NCBI GenBank assembly: GCA_963752495.1
Contig: CAVVYJ010000002.1
Location: forward strand, 496,001 to 560,000
Direction: 5' to 3'
DNA length: 64,000 bases
DNA from: CAVVYJ01 sp963752495
Lineage (GTDB): Bacteria > Pseudomonadota > Gammaproteobacteria > Burkholderiales > Methylophilaceae
Every line of letters starts with the position of its first letter. Position 1 is the first letter of the stretch. The notes beneath the pieces were generated by a model. It ran no database searches. It had not been told where the DNA came from and was given only the letters and a program-made list of their open reading frames with translations. Made by a program: the position numbers and the translations under genes. Below are positions 36,120 to 45,227 of the stretch, in pieces.

Positions 36120-37379
36120 CTAGGCGCGAACGTGCCCGTCACCCAACACTACATATTTGAGTGAAGTGAGACCTTCCAAGCCTACTGGACCACGCGCATG
36201 GAGTTTGTCTGTAGAAATACCTATTTCAGCACCCAAGCCGTATTCAAAGCCATCGGCGAAGCGCGTTGAGGCATTGACCATTACACTGCTGGAATCTACT
36301 TCACGTAAAAATCTACGCGCACTTGTATAATTTTCTGTAACGATTGATTCGGTGTGTTGCGATGAATATTTATTAATGTGTGCAATCGCTTCATTTAAAT
36401 CACTTACCACCTTGCACGAAATAACCGCATCCAAATATTCCGTGTAAAAATCTTCATCTGTGGCCTTTTTTGCTTCTTTGACGAGCGCGCAGGTCTCCGC
36501 ACAGCCGCGAATTTCGATGCCGTGTTGAATTAACATTTCAGCGAGTTTTGGTAATATCTCTTTTGCGACAGCACGCGAAACCAAAAGGGATTCTGCGGTG
36601 TTGCAAGTACCCAAACGCTGTGTTTTGCTGTTTTCTAAAATACGTATGGCTTTTTCAAAGTCTGCGTCTTCATCCACAAACACATGACAATTGCCATCCA
36701 AATGTTTGATGACAGGGATGCGGGCTTCGTTAGAAATTCGCTCAATCAACCCTTTACCACCACGTGGCACAATAACGTCTACAAACTGTTTCATGGTAAT
36801 AAGTTCGCCTACAGCGGCGCGATCGGTGGTTTCAACCACTTGTACGGCTTCTTTTGGTAAATTAGCCGCGGTTAGCCCTTCATGCACCAGTTTTGCTAAT
36901 GCTTGATTACAATGAATCGCCTCAGAACCTCCACGTAAAATCGCAGCGTTGCCAGATTTTATACATAATCCGGCTGCGTCTACCGTAACGTTTGGGCGCG
37001 CCTCGTAAATAATACCGATAACGCCTAAAGGTACGCGCATCTGTCCAACCTGTATGCCACTTGGCATGTATTTGAAGTTACTCATTTGGCCGATTGGATC
37101 GGCTAGCGTGGCGATTTGCAGCAAGCCTTCTGCCATGGATTGAATGGATTTTTCAGTAAGCGTCAATCTGTCTAGCATCGCGCTATCCAAACCATTGGCG
37201 CGAGCCGCATCTAAATCCAGCTTATTTGCTGCAAGCAGTGCAGACTTTTCACGCAAAACAGCTTGCGCAATGTGAGTTAACGCATTGTTTTTCGCATTGG
37301 TTTCTGCAGTAGCCATTGCTCTGGAAGCCGCTCTGGCATTTGCTCCCATGCTATGCATATATTCTTTAATATTATTCAT
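36120..37379 (-). CDS. proA: Gamma-glutamyl phosphate reductase
   Basis: Second proline biosynthesis enzyme, reducing glutamyl phosphate to glutamate semialdehyde. 419 residues of the aldehyde dehydrogenase fold. GVIGIIYEARPNVTVDAAGLC, the catalytic Cys in RLGTCNTAESLL, and FADGFEYGLGAEIGISTDK match ProA. The chosen ATG has no good ribosome site, and the methionine at residue 7 is an alternative. Confidence 0.96.
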   Translation of the reverse strand: MNNIKEYMHSMGANARAASRAMATAETNAKNNALTHIAQAVLREKSALLAANKLDLDAARANGLDSAMLDRLTLTEKSIQSMAEGLLQIATLADPIGQMSNFKYMPSGIQVGQMRVPLGVIGIIYEARPNVTVDAAGLCIKSGNAAILRGGSEAIHCNQALAKLVHEGLTAANLPKEAVQVVETTDRAAVGELITMKQFVDVIVPRGGKGLIERISNEARIPVIKHLDGNCHVFVDEDADFEKAIRILENSKTQRLGTCNTAESLLVSRAVAKEILPKLAEMLIQHGIEIRGCAETCALVKEAKKATDEDFYTEYLDAVISCKVVSDLNEAIAHINKYSSQHTESIVTENYTSARRFLREVDSSSVMVNASTRFADGFEYGLGAEIGISTDKLHARGPVGLEGLTSLKYVVLGDGHVRA

Positions 37380-37402
37380 AATTATTATAACTTTTAATAT
37401 GT

Positions 37403-38416
37403 CTATTTCGTTTTAAGCCTTGCTAGACCGAAGCACAGGCGTGAAAGTTCAAGCCAGGCGTCGCCTTGCATCACGCCCTTACTGATTCTATCAATATCGC
37501 ATAACTTTTGTAAGGCGGCTTCTAACTGGCGAACGCTTAAGCGAGATAAAGCTTTTTTAGTCAGTACCTGTCTTTCGCCAAAAATGCGTGCGCTGGCCAT
37601 GGCGTTATTGGTATTTTCGCCGCGAATTTCTGCGTGTTTGATACGCACCAAAGGTCGCAATAGCCAAATCAGCGGATTCATGACCGCAACCGGTTGCTCG
37701 CCTTCATCTTGCAAACCTTGCAGAATGCGCGATGTACGTTCGGCGTCACCTGCAAGTACCGCCTCGCCAAGCTGAAAAGCATCATAGCGTGATACATTTA
37801 GAACCGCCTCGCGAATCTCTTTGCTACTTAATTCACCTGCTGGGTAAAGCAGCTCTAATTTCTGAATTTCCTGATGCGCAGCCAGTAAGTTACCTTCAAC
37901 TTGATGTGCCATAAATGCCAACGTATTCGCATCAGCGCTTTGATTCTGTGTTGCAAGTCGTTTTGCAATCCATTGCGGTAGTGCGGCTGGCGCAACTTCA
38001 TTTAATTCAACCATAACTGTCGCGTTTTGAAGCGCATTAAACCAAGCGCTATTCTTTGATTCACGCTCAAGCGCTGGCAAAACCACAATTGTCGTAGTAT
38101 CAGGCGGTGGATTTTGTGACAATTCAATCAGTGCTTTGCCACCATCTATGCCTGGTTTTCCATTTGGGATATGAATTTCCAAAATGCGCAAACTTGAAAA
38201 AAGCGACATCGCTTGACCAAATTGTTGGATTTGTTGCCAGTTAAAGTTGCGTTCAACAGTGAAGCTGGTACGTTCATCAGCTCCCGCCCGGCGCGCTGTA
38301 GCGCGTATTGCATCCAAACATTCGCTTTGTGCTAAAGGTTCATCACCCACCAGCAAATACAAGGGAGCGAGTTGCTTTGCAAGATGTTGATTAAGCTGGG
38401 TTTGCTCTAGCCGCAT
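37403..38416 (-). CDS. holA: DNA polymerase III subunit delta
   Basis: Clamp-loader subunit that opens the beta ring. 337 residues, near normal length. N-terminal LYLLVGDEPLAQSECLDAI is the family entry; the AAA-like core lacks a Walker A as expected, and a C-terminal all-helical collar domain follows. It is 3 bp from lptE, in the order leuS-lptE-holA widely found in proteobacteria. Confidence 0.94.
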   Translation of the reverse strand: MRLEQTQLNQHLAKQLAPLYLLVGDEPLAQSECLDAIRATARRAGADERTSFTVERNFNWQQIQQFGQAMSLFSSLRILEIHIPNGKPGIDGGKALIELSQNPPPDTTTIVVLPALERESKNSAWFNALQNATVMVELNEVAPAALPQWIAKRLATQNQSADANTLAFMAHQVEGNLLAAHQEIQKLELLYPAGELSSKEIREAVLNVSRYDAFQLGEAVLAGDAERTSRILQGLQDEGEQPVAVMNPLIWLLRPLVRIKHAEIRGENTNNAMASARIFGERQVLTKKALSRLSVRQLEAALQKLCDIDRISKGVMQGDAWLELSRLCFGLARLKTK

Positions 38417-38419
38417 GCA

Positions 38420-38905
38420 CTATTTTTTTAACGTTGAAAGTCTGCGTAACAATCCGTTTAATACATCGCGCTGCATGTCTTCATTCAGGCGTTTTTCTTC
38501 ACCTTGTTTGGCTAATAAATTCGCATCGTCGTAGGAATAATCACGGCGCGCCTCGACAGTTTGTACCTGACCCCAAAGTGCATCTGCGGCAGCTCTGGTC
38601 CGGTAGTGCACACGATAATAAAGCTCGAATTCATTTACTTTACCTTTGCCGCTCAAAGATAAAATACGTTTTTCGCTTTCTTCCCCAACAGTTTCTAAAA
38701 GCATCTCAGCATTTTCCGCGCTATCAAGCACTTTTACGCCATTGGTAGTTAATGATCGTTTAAGGCTCTTTGAGATAATGAGTGTGTTGCCTTGAATAAA
38801 AATCGAATCGAATGGAATATCTGCCGCGCCGCGCAAATGAAAGCCACATGCGGCCAAGCTAGCAGCGAGCAATAGAATAAGACCTAAGCGAATCGAATGG
38901 TTCAA
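38420..38905 (-). CDS. lptE: LPS-assembly lipoprotein LptE
   Basis: Outer-membrane lipoprotein that plugs LptD and helps insert LPS. 161 residues. Signal peptide with lipobox SLAAC, then GFHLRGAADIPFDSIFIQG, typical of LptE, and a C-terminal helix ending in NGLLRRLSTLKK. It follows leuS by 3 bp. Its partner lptD is at 45224. Confidence 0.93.
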   Translation of the reverse strand: MNHSIRLGLILLLAASLAACGFHLRGAADIPFDSIFIQGNTLIISKSLKRSLTTNGVKVLDSAENAEMLLETVGEESEKRILSLSGKGKVNEFELYYRVHYRTRAAADALWGQVQTVEARRDYSYDDANLLAKQGEEKRLNEDMQRDVLNGLLRRLSTLKK

Positions 38906-38908
38906 CGT

Positions 38909-41396
38909 TTATCCAATCACTACATTAACCAGTTTATTGGGCACAACAATGATTTTACGCACACTCGTGCCATCTACCAAGAATTTCGTGATACTTGGTT
39001 GCTCAATTGCCAATTTTTCAATCGCTTCTTTAGCTAATGTGCGAGAAACAACCATGCTGCCACGCAGTTTACCGTTCACTTGTAGCATTAATTCCACCTC
39101 ATCTTGCACCATTGCTGCTTTATCTGCAGCAGGCCAAGAAGCACTTAGAATTTGGCTCTCAGGGCATAGCTCTTGCCACAACGTTTGGCAAATGTGTGGC
39201 ACAATCGGCGATAGAAGCAGTGCGACGTTTTGTAAAACCTCTTGGCGCACGCTACGTGTTGTTGCGTCCGTCGCTTCAACCTTTGCTAATGCATTCATCA
39301 ATTCCATCACGCTGGAAATCGCCGTGTTAAAGCTGTGGCGACGACCATAATCATCGCCTACTTTTTCGATTGTGCTGTGCAATTGCAAACGCAAATTTTT
39401 GAGTTCAGTGGTGAGATCTCCTGATTGTATATGCGGCAATTTCGCCTAAACTTACATGCTCGTAAGTTGCTTTCCATAAGCGTTTTAAAAAGCGATTCGC
39501 ACCTTCTACACCCGCATCTGACCATTCCAAGCTTTGCTCGGGCGGTGAGGCAAACATCATGAAAAGCCTTGCCGTATCAGCACCATAGGTATCAATCAAT
39601 GCTTGCGGGTCAACCGTATTGCCTTTAGATTTACTCATTTTTGAGCCATCTTTTAGCACCATGCCTTGTGTGAGCAAGTTGGTAAACGGCTCATCATTTT
39701 TAATTAAACCCACATCGCGCATCAGTTTGTTAAAAAAGCGTGCATAAAGTAAATGCAGAATCGCATGCTCAATGCCGCCCACATATTGATCCACTGGCAG
39801 CCAATAGTTCGCGCGCTCGTCACACATTTTATCGGCATCAAAACTCGCGTAACGTGCAAAATACCAACTAGACTCAAAAAATGTGTCCAGCGTATCGGTT
39901 TCACGCGTTGCTTTGCCGCCGCAAGTCGGGCAGGTGGTTTCGTAAAAATTAGGGTCTTTTTTAATCGGCGAACCGACGCCATCCATTTTTACATCCTCTG
40001 GAAGCCTTACTGGAAGCTGCTCTGCAGGCACTGGTACTTCGCCACATTTTTCACAATGAATAATCGGAATCGGGCAGCCCCAATAGCGTTGACGTGAAAC
40101 GCCCCAATCGCGCAGGCGATATTGCGTACGACGTTTGCCAAGATTTTTTGCAGCTCAAATGCACTCGATGAAATTTGGCATCATGCACTGTGAACATGCC
40201 ATCAAAATCCAGACCGTCTGAAATTCGCCAGCAATCAAACTTAATAACGCCATGAATTTTAACTGCCATACGGTCAGAATGACCATGCGATGAGTATCAA
40301 TTCGGTATTGAGTCTTAATCACAGTTTTAATTGGTAAATTATATTTATTCGCAAACTCGAAATCGCGCTCATCATGCGCAGGCACTGCCATCACAGCGCC
40401 TTCACCATAGCTGGCAAGTACGTAATTGGCGATCCAAACAGGCAATTGCTCACCATTCAAAGGGTGCGTAACAAATAAGCCTGTTGCCATGCCTTTTTTC
40501 TCGGCAGTCGCAACGTCTGCTTCTGCCACGCTGCCACGTTTACATTCAGCGATAAACTCAGCGAGATTTGGGTTGTTTTTTGCAGCCAAAGTCGCCAGCG
40601 CATGTTCAGCCGCAACGGCTACATAAGTCGCGCCCATTAAGGTGTCTGGGCGCGTGGTATAAACTTTTAAGTTGCCGCTTTGACCAACAATTGGAAACTC
40701 TACTTCGCAGCCATAGCTTTTGCCTATCCAGTTACGTTGCATGGTTTTGACTTGCTCAGGCCAGCCATCGAGCTTATCTAAGTCATTTAAAAGCTCGTCT
40801 GCATATGCAGTGATTTTCATAAAATATTGTGGAATGTCGCGCTTTTCCACAACCGCGCCACTGCGCCAGCCTTTGCCGTCAATCACTTGTTCGTTGGCTA
40901 AAACCGTGCCGTCAACAGGATCCCAATTGACTGTTGCGGTTTTTTTATAAATCAAACCTTTTTTGAAAAGTTCGGTAAACAGCCATTGTTCCCATTTGTA
41001 ATATTCTGGCTTGCAGGTAGCAATTTCACGATCCCAATCAATCGCTAAACCCAACTGTTTAAGCTGAGTTTTCATGTGCTCAATGTTGCTGTACGTCCAA
41101 GCGGCAGGCGCTGTTTTATTGGCAATAGCAGCATTTTCAGCAGGTAAGCCAAACGCATCCCAGCCCATCGGCTGCATGACATTAAAGCCTTTCATTCTAT
41201 GAAAGCGGCTTAAAACATCGCCAATGGTGTAGTTGCGCACATGCCCCATGTGCAAGCGGCCACTTGGATAAGGGAACATCGATAAGCAATAGTATTTTGG
41301 CTTATCACTCGCTTCGTGCGCGGCGAAAGTTTTATTCTTTTCCCAATCCTGCTGGGCGTTATGCTCGATTTCTTTAAACGGGTATTGCTGTTGCAT
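38909..41396 (-). CDS. leuS: Leucyl-tRNA synthetase (several frameshifts)
   Basis: Charges tRNA-Leu. Class I synthetase motifs are all present: HIGH-type PSGRLHMGHVRNY, an editing domain with TTRPDTLMGATYVAV and HDERDFEFA, QYRLRDWGVSRQRYWG, and KMSKS in DGSKMSKSKGNT. The protein is about 828 residues once rejoined, shorter than E. coli (860) because the insertion before KMSKS is very small. The frame breaks at least three times: in 40215-40330 (probably more than one indel), near 40155, and at 39415-39435. Essential, so these are most likely sequence errors. Confidence 0.92.
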
Positions 41397-41408
41397 GTGT
41401 TATTTTTC

Positions 41409-42062
41409 TTATTTAAGTTGGCTAAAAATATTATTTTTAATCGTTTCCATCTCGCCCAAACCATTCACTTTGACGTGTTTTGGCGCTCCAGCCAAGCCGC
41501 TTTTCGCCCAATTGGCGTAGTAATCGACGAGCGGTTTGGTTTGGCTGTGATAAACCTCAAGGCGTTTTTTGACAGTTTCTTCTTTGTCGTCCTCGCGCTG
41601 TACCAAGTCTTCACCGGTAACATCGTCTTTACCAGCCACTTTTGGCGGATTAAATTTAACGTGATAGGTGCGACCAGAAGCAGGGTGGCTACGGCGACCG
41701 CTCATGCGCTCTACAATTGCGCTATCAGGTACGTCAATTTCCACGACATAATCAATCATCACGCCTGCGGCCTTCATTGCATCTGCTTGCGGGATGGTGC
41801 GAGGAAAGCCATCGAACAGAAATCCGTTTTTGCAGTCGGCATCTTTAATACGCTCACTCACCAAGCCAATAATCACAGCATCTGGCACTAAACCGCCACT
41901 ATCCATATGGCCTTTAGCTTCTAGTCCCAGTGGCGTGCCTGCCTTAACTGCGGCACGCAACATGTCGCCTGTAGAAATTTGCGGAATATTAAAATGCTCT
42001 TTGATAAAAGTCGCTTGTGTGCCTTTGCCCGCGCCAGGTGCACCTAATAAAATGATACGCAT
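41409..42062 (-). CDS. adk: Adenylate kinase
   Basis: Interconverts AMP + ATP and 2 ADP. 217 residues of the long-LID type. P-loop GAPGAGKGTQ, the AMP-site FDGFPRTIPQA and the LID with SGRTYHVKFNPPK; the LID lacks zinc-binding cysteines. I choose the ATG at 42062, where the family begins with MRIILLG; a longer frame upstream is not supported. Confidence 0.97.
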   Translation of the reverse strand: MRIILLGAPGAGKGTQATFIKEHFNIPQISTGDMLRAAVKAGTPLGLEAKGHMDSGGLVPDAVIIGLVSERIKDADCKNGFLFDGFPRTIPQADAMKAAGVMIDYVVEIDVPDSAIVERMSGRRSHPASGRTYHVKFNPPKVAGKDDVTGEDLVQREDDKEETVKKRLEVYHSQTKPLVDYYANWAKSGLAGAPKHVKVNGLGEMETIKNNIFSQLK

Positions 42063-42105
42063 GATTTTCCTTAATGATTTCTTGTGACGATAGGGCGCAA
42101 TTATA

Positions 42106-42897
42106 TCAGTCAAGCTGTGGGCTGAGATAGTTTGCAATCGATACAAATTGCGCCACGTTTAAATTTTCGGCGCGAAGTTGAGAATCTAATCCTAGATTTA
42201 CAAAGCCAGCGTCATCCAATAAGCCCTTTAACGTATTACGTAACGTTTTGCGACGTTGTGAGAAGGCTTGCAGTACGATTTTGGCAAATAGCGCTGTGTC
42301 TTTGGCTACAAATGGCAAAATTGCATGTGGTGTGCAGCGCACAAAAGCAGACTCCACTTTAGGCGCGGGCTCAAATGCTTCTGGCGGTACTGTAAGCAAA
42401 TACTCCATATGCAAATAATATTGCAACATCACGCTCAAACGCCCGTATGCTGGTGTTGAGGGCATTGCTACCATGCGCTCTACAACTTCTTTCTGTAGCA
42501 TAAAATGCATATCGATAATGCTGGGCAGATTTTCTAAAAGGTGAAACAAAATGGGTGTGGAGATGTTGTAAGGCAAGTTACCTACTACACGGATTCTTTC
42601 GCCCAGCGTAGTAAAATCAAACTTTAGCGCATCTACATTGTGAATGATGAGTTTGTTTTTAGCATATGCTGGTTTGGCGTATTCGCTTTGCATCCAGCTC
42701 ACGATATCTCTGTCGATTTCGACCACGTGCAATTGAGTTATTTTTTTTAGTAATGGCTTTGTGAGTGCGCCTAGGCCAGGGCCGATCTCAAAGATGACCT
42801 CATTGTCTGCAGGATTGATCGCTTCGATGAGGCTTTCAACAATACTTTGGTCGGTAAGAAAGTTTTGCCCAAATCTCTTTTTGGCAACGTGTTTCAT
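42106..42897 (-). CDS. rsmA: 16S rRNA (adenine1518/1519-N6) dimethyltransferase
   Basis: Dimethylates two adenines in the 3' hairpin of 16S rRNA during 30S assembly. 263 residues. KKRFGQNFL, SAM loop FEIGPGLGALTKPL, the catalytic NLPYNISTP, and a C-terminal helical domain with FSQRRKTLRNTL. Overlaps pdxA by 4 bp, the standard surA-pdxA-rsmA order. Confidence 0.96.
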   Translation of the reverse strand: MKHVAKKRFGQNFLTDQSIVESLIEAINPADNEVIFEIGPGLGALTKPLLKKITQLHVVEIDRDIVSWMQSEYAKPAYAKNKLIIHNVDALKFDFTTLGERIRVVGNLPYNISTPILFHLLENLPSIIDMHFMLQKEVVERMVAMPSTPAYGRLSVMLQYYLHMEYLLTVPPEAFEPAPKVESAFVRCTPHAILPFVAKDTALFAKIVLQAFSQRRKTLRNTLKGLLDDAGFVNLGLDSQLRAENLNVAQFVSIANYLSPQLD

Positions 42898-43878
42898 TTG
42901 TTTTTATTAGCTAACTCAATCGCCAAATCAATTGCTGCTAGCATGCTGCCAATTTCAATTTCCCCCGTACCTGCCAAATCCAGCGCCGTACCATGATCTA
43001 CCGAGGTGCGGATAATCGGTAGACCCAAAGTGATGTTGACTCCTTTGCCAAAGCTTGCGTGTTTTAGAACTGGCAGACCTTGGTCATGGTACATCGCCAG
43101 TACCGCATCAGCTTCGTCTAGATGACGTTTGGTGAACAGGGTGTCTGCTGGTAATGCGCCAATAAGTTGCATGCCTTCATTACGTAATTTATCCAGCACA
43201 GGGTTGATGATACGTATTTCTTCATCACCCAAATAGCCATTCTCACCGGCATGCGGATTAAGTCCTGCCACGAGTATTCTGGGATTTTTAATACCAAATT
43301 TGCTGATTAAATCCGCATGCAAAATGCGTATGGTTTTTTCTAAATCTGTCTGATTAATCGCTGCGGGGACTTTTGACAGAGGTAAATGCGTAGTGGCAAG
43401 CGCAACGCGCAAGCCGCCACCTACCAGCATCATTACGACCTGTGGCGTGTTCGTGTGCTCTGCTAAAAACTCAGTGTGGCCGGTAAAATCAATGGCCGCG
43501 TAATTAATAATGCCTTTGTGTACTGGGGCAGTCACCATGGCGTCGAATGCACCGCTTAGGCAGCCATCCATTGCGCAAGTGAGTGTGTTGAGCACATATG
43601 GGCTATTAGCCGCATCTAGCTTGCCTGCTACTGCAGTGGCATGCGCAGGAATGTGCAATACTGACAGGGTGTTGGGGTTGTTTATTTGGTCGGGTTGATA
43701 AGAGATTAAATTTACATCAAACTTCAATAACTTAGCACGCTGGCTCAATATTTGCATATCGCCAATGACAGTAATTTCCGCGTTGATTTTTTGCTTTGCA
43801 AGCATCAGACATAAATCTGGGCCAATACCAGCAGGTTCGCCTGAGGTAATCGCGATACGTGGTAGGGTGTTTGCTCAC
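42894..43878 (-). CDS. pdxA: 4-hydroxythreonine-4-phosphate dehydrogenase (frameshifted near start)
   Basis: Pyridoxal phosphate synthesis. The body shows VTAPVHKGIINYA, FTGHTEFLAEHT, GLNPHAGENGYLG and YHDQGLPVLKH with metal His ligands. The conserved N terminus RIAITSGEPAGIGPDL is read from 43801-43850, but upstream in that frame there is only a stop. A GTG at 43876-43878 is one base out of frame: one C fewer in the CCC run at 43865-43867 joins it (VSKHLPRIAITS). So the true protein is probably about 327 residues and the start has a sequence error. Confidence 0.88.
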
Positions 43879-43898
43879 GAGTAAGATTTAACGGTAAG

Positions 43899-45227
43899 TT
43901 AAAATTTGTCTTCGAGTCGCAGTTCGACAAAAGCCCGGTCGCGCAACTCACGGATCCAGTCTTGGTAGGCTTCTTCGGCTTTACGCGCACGAATTTCTTG
44001 ACGCGCCTTTAAGCGGGAGGCTTCTTTGGTCATGTCCTGTTTTCGGCGCTCTATCACCTGAATGATATGCCAGCCGAAAGGTGAGCGTATGGGTGCGCTG
44101 ATTTCACCTGCCGCAAGCTCGTTCATGGCTTTTTCAAATTGTGGAACAGTATCGCCCGGATTCACCCAGCCTAGATCTCCGCCATTGTTCGCAGAACCAT
44201 CTTCTGAATATTGACGCGCCATATCTTCAAACTTGGTGCCGTTATCCAGCCGTTCTTTGATGCTATCCATTTTTTGTTTGCCTTCTTTTTCAGAGACAAC
44301 TTCTGTGAGTTTGATCAAGATATGCCGTGCGTGCGTTTGGTCAACCACCAATGGTGAACTACCACCTCGGCGATTGGTGAGTTTAAGGATATGAAAGCCA
44401 TTAGGACTCCGAATCGGTTTGGAAACTTCGCCTACTTGCATGCTTTGTAGCAGCTCAGAGAATGCAGTTGGAATTTGACTGCTACTCTTCCATCCCATGC
44501 TTCCACCTTCCAGCGCATTTGGCGCGTCAGAGACTTCTGCGGAAACTTGCTCAAAACTTGTACCACCAGACAGTTTTTTAAGCGCGGTTTCCACTTTTAT
44601 TTTTGCTTTTTCCAAGTCTTCCGGTGTGCTATCTTCTGGTGTACGAATCAGAATGTGCGAAATTTCAAGCTCATCCTGATTATCTTTTCGGTTGGCTTGC
44701 GTGGTCAAATAATTATCGACTTCACCGTCAGACACGCTTACTTTGTTATCAACATCACGCTCCTTCAATCGCGCAATGGTAATTTCACTACGAATATCTT
44801 CGCGAAACTTTCTGTAAGTCAGACCATCTTTTTCTAAAACCACCTTGAATTCGTCGACGCTCATTTTATTTTGTTCAGCGATTCGTTCTATGGTTTTGTC
44901 CAGTTGCGTGTCGTCAACTTTTAGGCCGGTCTGTGCAGCTAATTGTAGCTGTAAGCTATCTGCGATAAGTCTTTCTAAAATTTGTTTTTCTAACACTTGT
45001 TGTGGCGGTAGTTGCGTGCCTTGTTTTTCTAATTGTGCGCTTACTGTGCGGATGCGGTCTGCAAGCTCTTGTTCTGTAATCACGCTTTGATCTACTATCG
45101 CAATAATGCGATCCATTTTTACAACCTCAGCAGCGCTGATGTTTTTGCTTTGTGCAAAACCTGCTGCAAAAATGCAGGTGAGGGTAAAGAGTTTTAAGGT
45201 GGTTTGTATGACGTTAAATAATTTCAT
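43899..45227 (-). CDS. surA: Periplasmic chaperone / peptidyl-prolyl isomerase SurA
   Basis: Escorts unfolded outer-membrane proteins such as LptD across the periplasm. 442 residues. Signal peptide, N-terminal helical domain (VDQSVITEQELADRI), two parvulin domains (ISHILIRTPED, then ARHILIKLTE with FHILKL- and WHIIQV-type cores) and the C-terminal helix. It overlaps the lptD stop by 4 bp, so both are coupled. Confidence 0.96.
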   Translation of the reverse strand: MKLFNVIQTTLKLFTLTCIFAAGFAQSKNISAAEVVKMDRIIAIVDQSVITEQELADRIRTVSAQLEKQGTQLPPQQVLEKQILERLIADSLQLQLAAQTGLKVDDTQLDKTIERIAEQNKMSVDEFKVVLEKDGLTYRKFREDIRSEITIARLKERDVDNKVSVSDGEVDNYLTTQANRKDNQDELEISHILIRTPEDSTPEDLEKAKIKVETALKKLSGGTSFEQVSAEVSDAPNALEGGSMGWKSSSQIPTAFSELLQSMQVGEVSKPIRSPNGFHILKLTNRRGGSSPLVVDQTHARHILIKLTEVVSEKEGKQKMDSIKERLDNGTKFEDMARQYSEDGSANNGGDLGWVNPGDTVPQFEKAMNELAAGEISAPIRSPFGWHIIQVIERRKQDMTKEASRLKARQEIRARKAEEAYQDWIRELRDRAFVELRLEDKF

